Source: Gammaproteobacteria bacterium
GTDB taxonomy: Bacteria; Pseudomonadota; Gammaproteobacteria; JAJDYQ01
Length of the DNA: 33,410 nt
Direction: 5' to 3'
Assembly (NCBI GenBank): GCA_026196145.1
Contig: JAPHTU010000104.1
Coordinates: 1 to 33,410 of the forward strand
In this document: piece by piece, positions 8,247 through 15,673 of the stretch
Layout: each line of letters begins with the position of its first letter
How positions within the stretch are numbered: the stretch's first letter is position 1
Notes under the pieces: model-generated
What the model was told of the DNA's origin: nothing
Databases searched by the model: none
The model's input: only the letters and a program-made list of their open reading frames with translations
Translations under genes and position numbers: made by a program

Positions 8247-10445
8247 TTGGGCGCTACCCCAACACAATCAGCTGAAACTACGACAGCCTCGATTAATCCC
8301 GAGACGGACGATTTGTACCGTGTTAGCGATCTATGCAAGTTGCTTGATGAATACCTGCAGCCCGATGAAATCAGCAGTATCTACGATGCCTTTCTGTTCA
8401 GCGCCGAGGCACACGATGGTCAGCGTCGCCTGACCGGCGAACCCTATATCACCCACCCGATTGCTGCTGCCTACATCCTTGCCGAGATGCGCATGGACTA
8501 TCAAAGCATCATGGCCGCGATTCTGCACGATGTCATCGAGGATACCCCGACCGCAAAAAAACAACTGGAAAATACCTTTGGCAAGGATGTCAGCGAGCTC
8601 GTTGATGGCGTGACCAAGCTGACCCAGATTGACTTTAAAAATCATGCCGAGGCGCAGGCTGAAAACTTCCGCAAGATGGTGCTGGCGATGGCCAAGGATA
8701 TCCGTGTCATTCTCATCAAACTGGCCGACCGCCTGCACAATATGCGCACTATCGGCATTATGCGGCCAGAGAAAAAACGCCGCGTTGCCAAGGAAACCCT
8801 GGAGATTTATGCACCGATTGCACAACGGCTAGGTATCAACAGCATGCGACTGGAACTCGAAGACCTGGCGTTTGAGGCCATGTACCCGACACGCTATCGC
8901 ATTCTCAAGACCGCGGTATCAAAGGCCCGGGGCAACCGTAAGACCATACTGGAAAAAATCGAAACCGGCATCCGCCGACGCCTGCATCAGGAAGAGATGG
9001 AAGGCGAGGTCGTCAGCAGGGAAAAACACCTGTTTAGCCTGTACAACAAAATGAAGAACAAACAGCTGATGTTCTCGGATGTGCTGGATGTTTATGCCTT
9101 TCGAATTATTGTCGACTCCATTGATACTTGTTATCGCGTACTAGGTGCCATGCATAACCTGTATAAACCGATACCTGGCAGCTTCAAGGACTATATCGCA
9201 ATACCGAAATCCAACGGTTACCAGTCGTTGCATACCTCGTTATTCGGACCGCATGGCATCCCAATCGAAATTCAGATCCGTACCGAAAAGATGGATCGCG
9301 TTGCCGAGAAGGGTATCGCTGCACACTGGCGTTACAAGACGGGTGATACCACCAGCAGTAACCAGGCAGAGATCAAGGCCCGCGAATGGATGAAAGAATT
9401 GCTAAACATGCAAAAGGAGGTGGGCAGTTCAGAGGAGTTCATCGAGAACGTCAAGATCGACCTGTTCCCCGATGAGGTTTATGTATTCACGCCGGCAGGA
9501 GAAATTCGAGAATTTCCGCGCGGCGCAACAGTGGTTGATTTCGCCTATGCGGTGCATTCCGATGTCGGTCATAGCTGCGTGGCAGCGCGGGTCAACCGAC
9601 GCCCTGCACCATTATCCACGCCATTGCGAAATGGCAATACGATTGAAATCATTACCGCCAAGGGTGCCGATCCGAACCCTGCCTGGCTTGATTTTGTTAC
9701 CACGGCACGTGCCCGTTCGCGTATCCGCTCCTATCTGAAGAATCTGGAAAAGAAGGAGGCAGTGGAGCTGGGCAGGCGCCTGCTGGACAAGGCTCTGGTC
9801 AGCCTGTCGTCTTCACTGGACGACATCACGACAACGCAAATGCACACCCTGCTGAAAACCATGGGCCTGAAATCCAGAACTGTCTTGCTTGAACAAATCG
9901 GCCTGGGCAACCAGGCCGCCTTTATCATTGCAAAGCGCCTGCTACCCGATGCACCGGAACCCAAGAAAGCCGGCTGGCTTAGCCGCCGAATCAGAAAGCC
10001 GAATGCACTGCCAATCAAGGGGACCGAGGGTGCGTTGGTCAGCTTCGCGCGTTGCTGTTTCCCTATTCCGGGGGACAACATTGTAGGCTTTACCACGGCC
10101 GGACGCGGTATCGTCATCCATCGTGACGACTGTCCCAATGTGATTGAACAAAAATATAGCCGGGACAAATGGCTGGATGTCCAGTGGGACAGCAGTACCG
10201 AGAATGAATTCACGGCCAGCATACGGGTAGAAGTCGCCAACAAGCGTGGCGTACTCGCCATCATTGCTACCGAAGTTTCCGACATGGAATCCAATATCGA
10301 AAATGTTCAGCTCGAAGAACGTGATGGACTGACAATCGCCATGAATTTCCAGATCACCGTGCGTGACCGCAAACATCTTGCTGCTATCATGCGTAGTATA
10401 CGCCGACTAAAGCCGGTCATGCGCATCACCAGAAACCAGGGATAA
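8247..10445 (+). CDS. spoT: Bifunctional (p)ppGpp synthetase/hydrolase SpoT
   Basis: A 732-residue long RSH protein. The HD hydrolase domain includes ITHPIAAAYILAEMRMDY and HDVIED (94-99). The synthetase domain includes REKHLFSLYNKM and DYIAIPKSNGYQSLHTS. The TGS domain is DEVYVFTPAGEIREFPRGAT, followed by a conserved Cys region (FARCCFPIPGD) and a C-terminal ACT domain. The segment equivalent to the SpoT-type RXKD motif reads SFKD (312-315), so its first Arg is replaced by Ser. Only TTG at 8247 is available as an early start, because an in-frame TAA lies at 8232-8234. The first 20 or so residues are extra relative to E. coli SpoT. It is the third gene after gmk and rpoZ. Confidence 0.96.
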   Translation: MGATPTQSAETTTASINPETDDLYRVSDLCKLLDEYLQPDEISSIYDAFLFSAEAHDGQRRLTGEPYITHPIAAAYILAEMRMDYQSIMAAILHDVIEDTPTAKKQLENTFGKDVSELVDGVTKLTQIDFKNHAEAQAENFRKMVLAMAKDIRVILIKLADRLHNMRTIGIMRPEKKRRVAKETLEIYAPIAQRLGINSMRLELEDLAFEAMYPTRYRILKTAVSKARGNRKTILEKIETGIRRRLHQEEMEGEVVSREKHLFSLYNKMKNKQLMFSDVLDVYAFRIIVDSIDTCYRVLGAMHNLYKPIPGSFKDYIAIPKSNGYQSLHTSLFGPHGIPIEIQIRTEKMDRVAEKGIAAHWRYKTGDTTSSNQAEIKAREWMKELLNMQKEVGSSEEFIENVKIDLFPDEVYVFTPAGEIREFPRGATVVDFAYAVHSDVGHSCVAARVNRRPAPLSTPLRNGNTIEIITAKGADPNPAWLDFVTTARARSRIRSYLKNLEKKEAVELGRRLLDKALVSLSSSLDDITTTQMHTLLKTMGLKSRTVLLEQIGLGNQAAFIIAKRLLPDAPEPKKAGWLSRRIRKPNALPIKGTEGALVSFARCCFPIPGDNIVGFTTAGRGIVIHRDDCPNVIEQKYSRDKWLDVQWDSSTENEFTASIRVEVANKRGVLAIIATEVSDMESNIENVQLEERDGLTIAMNFQITVRDRKHLAAIMRSIRRLKPVMRITRNQG

Positions 10446-10448
10446 ATA

Positions 10449-11396
10449 ATGAAAAGCTCAACCAGTCTGCTTATTTCACTGCTATGCCTGTCATTCAATG
10501 TCTTTGCCAGCGGCGACATACCGGATTACAAGGCTGAAAAAATTAGTCCCCATACCTGGGTGATTCATGGACCGGTTGCCTTGCCCAATGTTGAAAACCG
10601 GGGCTTTATGAATAATCCTTCGTTTACCATCACAGACACCGGCGTAGTCGTTATAGACCCGGGCTCCAGTGTACAGGCCGGCGAGATGGTGTTACGGCAG
10701 ATAAAGAAACAGACCGACAAACCGGTTACCCATGTCTTTTCTACCCACATCCATGGCGACCACTGGCTCGGTAACCATGCCATGAAAAATGCCTACCCGA
10801 ATGCAAAGTTCTATGCCCACCCGGAGATGATCAAACAGGCCCATGCCGGGGAAGCTGAGGCCTGGATCAGCATGATGGATCAACTCACAGAAGGAGCCAC
10901 CAGGGGAACAAAGGCGGTAATCCCGGCCCAGGCGCTCAGCAATGGCCAGGAACTAAAGACCGGCGGCATAACATTTCGTACGTATTTATCCGATCATGCG
11001 CACACCAAAACCGACGCCATGATTGAGGTTGTCGAAGACAGCGTCATCATTCTGGGTGATAACGTACTTAGCCAGCGCATCGGGCGTATGGACGATGGCA
11101 GCTTTAGAGGTAGTGCCAAGGCCTGTGAAATTGCCAGGGCTACCGGCGTGAAAACCTATGTACCTGGTCATGGCCCCAGCGGCGATGCAAACACCGCGCT
11201 GACATTTTGTGATTATCTCAGCCTGCTTTATGAGCAGGTTGGATTACAGGTAGAAGAAGGCCTGTCTGACTTTGAGATCAAGCCGGTAATATTGCCGAAA
11301 TTCAAGGCCTTCGAAAAGTGGTCAGGTTTTGATTTAGAGTTTGGCAAACATATCTCGCTGGCTATGCTGGAGTATGAAACGGCCTCATTTGAATAA
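10449..11396 (+). CDS. Secreted metallo-beta-lactamase-fold hydrolase
   Basis: A 315-residue protein with a Sec signal peptide (MKSSTSLLISLLCLSFNVFASG), so it is probably periplasmic. The MBL zinc motif HIHGDH lies in FSTHIHGDHWLGNHAM. A later metal-ligand region is SDHAHTKTDAMIEV with ILGDNVL, and VPGHGPSGD supplies the last His. It resembles the periplasmic SoxH-like/quinoprotein-relay group of MBL hydrolases, but the substrate cannot be inferred. ATG 10449 starts 4 nt after the spoT stop with AGGG upstream, so it is probably co-transcribed with spoT, an unusual partner. It converges on pyrD with a 7-bp gap. Confidence 0.88.
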   Translation: MKSSTSLLISLLCLSFNVFASGDIPDYKAEKISPHTWVIHGPVALPNVENRGFMNNPSFTITDTGVVVIDPGSSVQAGEMVLRQIKKQTDKPVTHVFSTHIHGDHWLGNHAMKNAYPNAKFYAHPEMIKQAHAGEAEAWISMMDQLTEGATRGTKAVIPAQALSNGQELKTGGITFRTYLSDHAHTKTDAMIEVVEDSVIILGDNVLSQRIGRMDDGSFRGSAKACEIARATGVKTYVPGHGPSGDANTALTFCDYLSLLYEQVGLQVEEGLSDFEIKPVILPKFKAFEKWSGFDLEFGKHISLAMLEYETASFE

Positions 11397-11403
11397 CCCG
11401 GCG

Positions 11404-12375
11404 TTACTCACATTCACCACAGACCTGAACCTTTTCCGGTAGTTTCAGGGCACCGGTTAACTCGGCAACCGAGCCCAGCTGGTGCTGTTCCAGGTAGTCG
11501 AGCAGACCGGCATTCACCTTCTTGCAGATCATCGGGTCGTAAAACAGCGAGGTACCCAGGCCTATCGTGGTCGCACCAGCCAGCATAAACTCAACCGCAT
11601 CTTCCGGGCTGTTGATTCCACCCTGGCCGATGATCGGAATATCATGAGCCCTGGCGACCTGATAGACCTGATGCACCTTTAACAGGGCGACCGGTTTGAT
11701 CGCCGGGCCTGACAGTCCGCCTTGAACGTTGCCAATCACCGGTTGCTGGCTTTTTATATCAATTGCCATCCCCATGAGCGTGTTAATCACCGCCAGGCCA
11801 TCGGTGCCTGCTTCAATACACCTACGCGCATTCTCGGCAATATCGGTCTGGTTGGGGGAGAGCTTGGTGATAATGGCTTTAGAGGTCACCGCGCGACAGG
11901 CAGCAACAACTCGCGCAGACATATCCGGGTCATTACCAAAGGCCGCGCCACCCTCTTTGACATTGGGACAGGAGATATTGATTTCTATGGCATCAATCGG
12001 GGATTCATCAAACTTGCGTACCACCTCGATATACTCCTCTATGGTTGAACCTGAGGCATTGGCAATAAAACGGGTTTCATCAAAATCCAGGGTTGGCAGA
12101 ATATCATTCACCACGGCCTCTACGCCGGGGTTTTGCAGGCCAATCGCGTTAATCATACCGCAGGGGGTTTCTGCCAGACGCGATGGCGGATTACCGGGCC
12201 GTGCGGTGCCCGTGGTACCTTTCAGACAGATTGCACCGGCATCCCGATTACTAAAGCCTTCAATACGGGTATATTCCTCTCCAAAACCTACACAGCCAGA
12301 AAGCAGCACAATCGGGCTGCTAAACTCCAGCCCGCAGAAATTAACTTTTAATCTTGGATCTAAAGTATGCTTCAT
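11404..12375 (-). CDS. pyrD: Dihydroorotate dehydrogenase, class 1B-type catalytic subunit
   Basis: About 323 residues from ATG 12375; a TTG at 12390 would add five. It matches the class 1B PyrD barrel: SGCVGFGEEYTRI, KGTTGTARPGNPPSRLAET, GMINAIGLQNPG, INISCPNVKEGG with the class 1 active-site Cys, VINTLMGMAID, and IPIIGQGGINSPEDAVEFMLAGA. The enzyme oxidises dihydroorotate to orotate with FMN. Class 1B enzymes normally pair with the iron-sulfur/FAD subunit PyrK, which is not in this window. The C-terminus ends in VCGECE, a CxxC-type tail beyond the usual barrel. Its 5' end overlaps the divergent trmL start. Confidence 0.9.
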   Translation of the reverse strand: MKHTLDPRLKVNFCGLEFSSPIVLLSGCVGFGEEYTRIEGFSNRDAGAICLKGTTGTARPGNPPSRLAETPCGMINAIGLQNPGVEAVVNDILPTLDFDETRFIANASGSTIEEYIEVVRKFDESPIDAIEINISCPNVKEGGAAFGNDPDMSARVVAACRAVTSKAIITKLSPNQTDIAENARRCIEAGTDGLAVINTLMGMAIDIKSQQPVIGNVQGGLSGPAIKPVALLKVHQVYQVARAHDIPIIGQGGINSPEDAVEFMLAGATTIGLGTSLFYDPMICKKVNAGLLDYLEQHQLGSVAELTGALKLPEKVQVCGECE

Positions 12376-12834
12376 GTCGTTCTCTATCAACCGGAAATCC
12401 CGCCAAATACGGGCAACATTATAAGGCTATGCGCCAACACCGGGGCGACTTTACACCTGATTCATCCGCTTGGCTTTAGTCTGGAGGAAAAACAACTCAG
12501 ACGCGCAGGTCTGGATTATCATGAATGGTGCGATATCAACCAGTATGACTCCTGGCAGGATTATCTGGTTAGCGCCAAACCTGCCCGAATCCTCGCATTT
12601 TCTACCAAGGGCCGAACCAACTACACCGATCACCCGTTCCTGCCCGGCGATGCCCTGTTGTTTGGCCCGGAAACCCGTGGCTTGCCAGAAGAGATTCTGG
12701 CGGCATTGCCCCCGGGACAGCGCCTGCGCCTGCCCATGCTGGAGCATAGCCGCAGCCTGAATCTTTCAAATACCGTGGCTATCGGACTTTACGAGGCCTG
12801 GAGGCAATTGGGTTTTAATAACTCGACCATTTAA
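12367..12834 (+). CDS. trmL: tRNA (cytidine/uridine-2'-O)-methyltransferase TrmL
   Basis: A 155-residue SPOUT-class enzyme that 2'-O-methylates wobble position 34 of certain leucine tRNAs. The match to E. coli TrmL begins at the first residue: MLHVVLYQPEIPPNTGNIIR, then LRRAGLDYHEW, LFGPETRGLPEEIL, and RSLNLSNTVAIGLYEAWRQLG forming the knotted SAM site. ATG 12367 is therefore firm, although its ribosome site (GGAT region) is weak. Its first 9 bp overlap the first codons of the divergent pyrD gene, so the trmL promoter must lie inside pyrD coding sequence. A strong terminator lies about 130 bp downstream. Confidence 0.96.
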   Translation: MLHVVLYQPEIPPNTGNIIRLCANTGATLHLIHPLGFSLEEKQLRRAGLDYHEWCDINQYDSWQDYLVSAKPARILAFSTKGRTNYTDHPFLPGDALLFGPETRGLPEEILAALPPGQRLRLPMLEHSRSLNLSNTVAIGLYEAWRQLGFNNSTI

Positions 12835-12902
12835 TGCAACACAATGCATTGAACTTTTCTGGATTGCACCCATCTTAGTAGTTACAACGTCAGCTATGGC
12901 GT

Positions 12903-12951
12903 TCCCGCGTTCCTCCCTAAGCGGGATCTTACCCGGCTCCCCCCGCCGGGT
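12903..12951 (+). promoter_or_regulatory. Two tandem hairpins downstream of trmL
   Basis: TCCCGC/GCGGGA (12903-12908 with 12921-12926) and ACCCGGC/GCCGGGT (12931-12937 with 12945-12951) form two stems in a row, the second followed by TATTCTT. They lie just upstream of the strong terminator at 12959. They could be a structured 3' end or part of a small RNA. Confidence 0.45.
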
Positions 12952-12958
12952 TATTCTT

Positions 12959-12997
12959 CGCCCCGATATTCCCCCAAATATCGGGGCGCTTTTCTTT
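12959..12997 (+). terminator. Rho-independent terminator after trmL
   Basis: CGCCCCGATATT (12959-12970) pairs perfectly with AATATCGGGGCG (12977-12988) around a 6-nt C-rich loop, followed by CTTTTCTTT. This is a strong intrinsic terminator for plus-strand transcripts, 125 bp after the trmL stop. Confidence 0.85.
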
Positions 12998-13062
12998 ACG
13001 AAATGCCCCCCAACTGAGAAACTATCCTTAATTCAAGCAACCCTCACCTGAGCCCCCCCAGA

Positions 13063-13467
13063 ATGGACGCCATTTTTATTTCTGTAATCGCGATGTTGTT
13101 CGCTGCCGTTGCTCTGGCTTATGCGCTCAATATCAATAGCCAGTACAAGCAACTCAGACGGGATCTACATAGAACCCGCCTGCTTAACCGGATGACGGAG
13201 TGCACTGTAGTTATCGGTAACATCATGGAGGATATGGGTCGTTATGAGGATTATGGCCGCAACGCATTTGGTGACGATCCGCAGGATGTTCCCGACCTTC
13301 GCGAGACATTGAACAAGGTCGAGGCGCTACGCTCCAGTTTTTCAGATTATTCGCATGAAACACCGGTCGAAAAACTGGTACAGGCTACCGGCCAGATCGA
13401 GAAGGTACTTGGCCTGATGAGGGGGGTTGCTGCCAAAAGCCCCCGCTTACACTCCGGGACAACCTGA
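13063..13467 (+). CDS. Hypothetical membrane-anchored protein
   Basis: A 134-residue protein with one N-terminal membrane segment (about residues 3-25, IFISVIAMLFAAVALAYALN). A basic, helix-forming region follows (QYKQLRRDLHRTRLLNRM), then a soluble part with further helices. This gives a single-pass, probably cytoplasm-facing topology. No domain is recognised. The ATG at 13063 has no clear Shine-Dalgarno sequence (a C-rich run precedes it), so a later start is possible but would remove the membrane segment. It converges on engB, with only 5 bp between the stops. Confidence 0.65.
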   Translation: MDAIFISVIAMLFAAVALAYALNINSQYKQLRRDLHRTRLLNRMTECTVVIGNIMEDMGRYEDYGRNAFGDDPQDVPDLRETLNKVEALRSSFSDYSHETPVEKLVQATGQIEKVLGLMRGVAAKSPRLHSGTT

Positions 13468-13472
13468 GCCGC

Positions 13473-14069
13473 TTATTCCAGTAACCACTGTTCTATTTTT
13501 TCACGGGCCTCATCAACACCACGTTGATCCAGTGCTGAAAAAAGCTGCAGACTGATGGTCGGTTCAATCAACATCAATTGTGCCCTTGTTTTCTCTAATG
13601 CCGATGCCGCCTGGCCTTTACTGAGTTTATCTGACTTGGTTAACAGGCAATGCACCGGAATGCCGATATCTGCCACCCATTCGATCAGCTGCCTATCCAG
13701 GTCTTTCATGGGGTGTCTGACATCCATGATAACAACGAGACCCCTGAGGCTTTGACGCGTCTCAAAGTATGCACTTAATGTCTCGTCCCAGTGCTGGCGC
13801 AATTTGGGTGGCACCTTGGCGTAACCGTAACCCGGAAGATCAACCAGATAACGGTTCTCGGCCAGCTCAAAATAATTTATTTGCTGGGTCCTGCCCGGCT
13901 GCTTGCTGATCCTGGCCAGTCCGTTTATCCCGGTGATGACATTTAACGCACTGGATTTGCCGGCATTCGAACGCCCGGCCACGGCAATTTCTATTCCTGT
14001 GTCAGGCAGGCACTGATTCAAGTTGTGTGCACCCTTGATAAATTTTGCGTTACTAAAGTTAATCGGCAT
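13473..14069 (-). CDS. engB: Ribosome biogenesis GTP-binding protein EngB (YihA/YsxC)
   Basis: A 198-residue TRAFAC GTPase needed for large-subunit ribosome assembly and division in many bacteria. G1 is GRSNAGKSS (about residues 32-40), the G2 region is KQPGRTQQINYF, G3 is DLPGYGYAKV, and G4 is TKSDKLSKGQ. Length and all motifs are normal. ATG 14069 lies 151 bp from the divergent cytochrome c4 gene. The engB / cytochrome c4 / dsbA neighbourhood is common in gammaproteobacteria. Confidence 0.96.
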   Translation of the reverse strand: MPINFSNAKFIKGAHNLNQCLPDTGIEIAVAGRSNAGKSSALNVITGINGLARISKQPGRTQQINYFELAENRYLVDLPGYGYAKVPPKLRQHWDETLSAYFETRQSLRGLVVIMDVRHPMKDLDRQLIEWVADIGIPVHCLLTKSDKLSKGQAASALEKTRAQLMLIEPTISLQLFSALDQRGVDEAREKIEQWLLE

Positions 14070-14113
14070 GTCATTCCATGAATATTCAGGGGTAATTTAG
14101 TGCGTTCTAGTAA

Positions 14114-14142
14114 TTGGGATAGTGCTTATATTGTTATATACT
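14114..14142 (+). promoter_or_regulatory. Sigma-70-type promoter for the cytochrome c4 gene
   Basis: TTGGGA (14114-14119) and TATACT (14137-14142) are separated by exactly 17 bp. The -10 matches at five of six positions and the -35 at four. The expected leader is about 70 nt before ATG 14221. Confidence 0.6.
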
Positions 14143-14220
14143 ACGCCGCCATTTGTTAGGACAGACAACCGCCAGGGCCGGACGGCTCTTTAAGAGGCGA
14201 TTTTATCAGGAGTTAGATTC

Positions 14221-14871
14221 ATGCGTCATTTGATTGCCGTGCTAATAAGCACTTCCGCTCTAATAGTTGCCCCCGTGGCATACGCTGGTGGTGATGCTGC
14301 CAAAGGAAAAACCGTTGCCCTGGAAAAGGGCTGTGCCGGTTGTCATGGTGTTGATGGTAATAGCCCGGCCCCCGCGACTCCGGAAGCCCCTGTCTGGCCC
14401 AGAATCGCAGGCCAGGGAGAGCAGTACCTGGCCAAGCAGTTACGCGCCTTTCGTGGCAACAACATGGAGAAAGGCGGACGTGTAGATCCGACCATGGCCG
14501 GGTTCGCCTCCAGCCTTACCGATGACCAAATTGATGACCTGTCTGCATATTTTGCCAGCCAAAAAGCAAAAACCTCAGAATCGAAGAACGAGGAGATCAA
14601 GCTTGGCCTGCAAATTTTTCGCGGTGGTGACAAAACACGAGGCGTTCCCAGCTGCATGGGCTGTCATGGACCCACCGGTGCCGGAAACCCTGCCAGTGGC
14701 TACCCCCGTCTGGCCGGTCAGTGGGCCGCTTACACCGAAGCCCAACTACTCAACTTCAAGTCCGAAGTGCGTGTAAATGACCAGAACAAGATGATGCAGG
14801 ACATCGCATCCAAAATGACCCGCGCTGAGATCAAGGCAGTTTCCAATGTTATCCAGGGACTGCACGACTAA
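14221..14871 (+). CDS. Dihaem cytochrome c4
   Basis: A 216-residue periplasmic protein with a Sec signal peptide (MRHLIAVLISTSALIVAPVAYA, cleavage near residue 22). It has two class I cytochrome c domains in tandem. Haem sites are CAGCH (residues 38-42) and CMGCH (145-149), each followed by Met-containing regions (PTMAGF; KMMQDIASKM) that can supply the sixth ligand. The length and the two-domain pattern are those of cytochrome c4, an electron carrier to terminal oxidases. ATG 14221 has AGGAG at 14209-14213. In a sulfur oxidiser it could carry electrons from sulfur compounds, but that is inference. Confidence 0.93.
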   Translation: MRHLIAVLISTSALIVAPVAYAGGDAAKGKTVALEKGCAGCHGVDGNSPAPATPEAPVWPRIAGQGEQYLAKQLRAFRGNNMEKGGRVDPTMAGFASSLTDDQIDDLSAYFASQKAKTSESKNEEIKLGLQIFRGGDKTRGVPSCMGCHGPTGAGNPASGYPRLAGQWAAYTEAQLLNFKSEVRVNDQNKMMQDIASKMTRAEIKAVSNVIQGLHD

Positions 14872-14887
14872 TCATTGCGATAACACA

Positions 14888-14919
14888 GCTTGTCCGCGAG
14901 AGCGGGCAAGCATTATTAT
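14888..14919 (+). terminator. Probable terminator after the cytochrome c4 gene
   Basis: GCTTGTCCGC (14888-14897) and GCGGGCAAGC (14902-14911) form a 10-bp stem with one G-U pair and a GAGA loop, followed by ATTATTATT. The T tract is interrupted, so termination may be partial, leaving some read-through to dsbA. Confidence 0.6.
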
Positions 14920-14983
14920 TGAACCCGTAGGGCAAAATACGATCTAATCCCATCCAGACCACAGCTGACAACGGGTAAGCACC

Positions 14984-15673
14984 ATGCCAATCACAAAAAA
15001 ACTGTTTTTATCTCTCATTGTTTTCCTGACCGCCTTCAGTGCCTATGCCGAAGAGGATCTCAAGGGTGCCATGGAGGGCGTGCATTACATAGCGATCAAG
15101 CCCGCCCAGCCAACCTCTGCACCAGCCGGCAAGGTCGAGGTCACCGAACTTTTCTGGTACGGCTGCCCCCATTGCTTCAAATTTGAGCCCTATGTGAAAG
15201 GCTGGCTGAAGAAGAAATCTGACAATATTGTATTCAATCGCATCCCGGCCATGCTGACACCCAAGTGGGAGAGCCATGCACGGGCCTATTATGCCGCTGA
15301 AGTACTGGGCGTACTCGACAAGGTTCATGAGCCCCTGTTCATCGCCCTGCATGTAGAAAAGAAACGCCTGTTTAAGGAAGAAGACATCCTCGACTTTGTC
15401 GAAAGCCAGGGTGTTGATCGTCAAAAATTCGCCAATGCCTATCGATCGTTTGCTGTCAGTGCCAAGGTACAACAATCCAAAAAACTGACCCAGGCCTATA
15501 AAATCAATGGCGTACCATCAGTCGTCGTCAATGGAAAATTTCTGACCAGTGCCTCGCATACCGGCAGTTTTGAGGGGGTGGTCGTCCTTATGAACCAGTT
15601 GGCACTGGCAGAGATAGATTCGCTACCCGCACTGGCTGAAACCAAAACACTGCCTGGCGGTACCGGCAAATAA
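14984..15673 (+). CDS. dsbA: Thiol:disulfide interchange protein DsbA
   Basis: A 229-residue periplasmic oxidoreductase that introduces disulfide bonds into exported proteins and is reoxidised by DsbB. The signal peptide is MPITKKLFLSLIVFLTAFSAYA. The thioredoxin-fold active site CPHC lies at residues 61-64 within ELFWYGCPHCFKFEP. The conserved cis-Pro loop is INGVPSVVVNGKF. Length is slightly above the E. coli enzyme. It follows cytochrome c4, also a periplasmic redox protein. Its TAA stop (15671-15673) overlaps the proposed AUA start of the next gene. Confidence 0.95.
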   Translation: MPITKKLFLSLIVFLTAFSAYAEEDLKGAMEGVHYIAIKPAQPTSAPAGKVEVTELFWYGCPHCFKFEPYVKGWLKKKSDNIVFNRIPAMLTPKWESHARAYYAAEVLGVLDKVHEPLFIALHVEKKRLFKEEDILDFVESQGVDRQKFANAYRSFAVSAKVQQSKKLTQAYKINGVPSVVVNGKFLTSASHTGSFEGVVVLMNQLALAEIDSLPALAETKTLPGGTGK

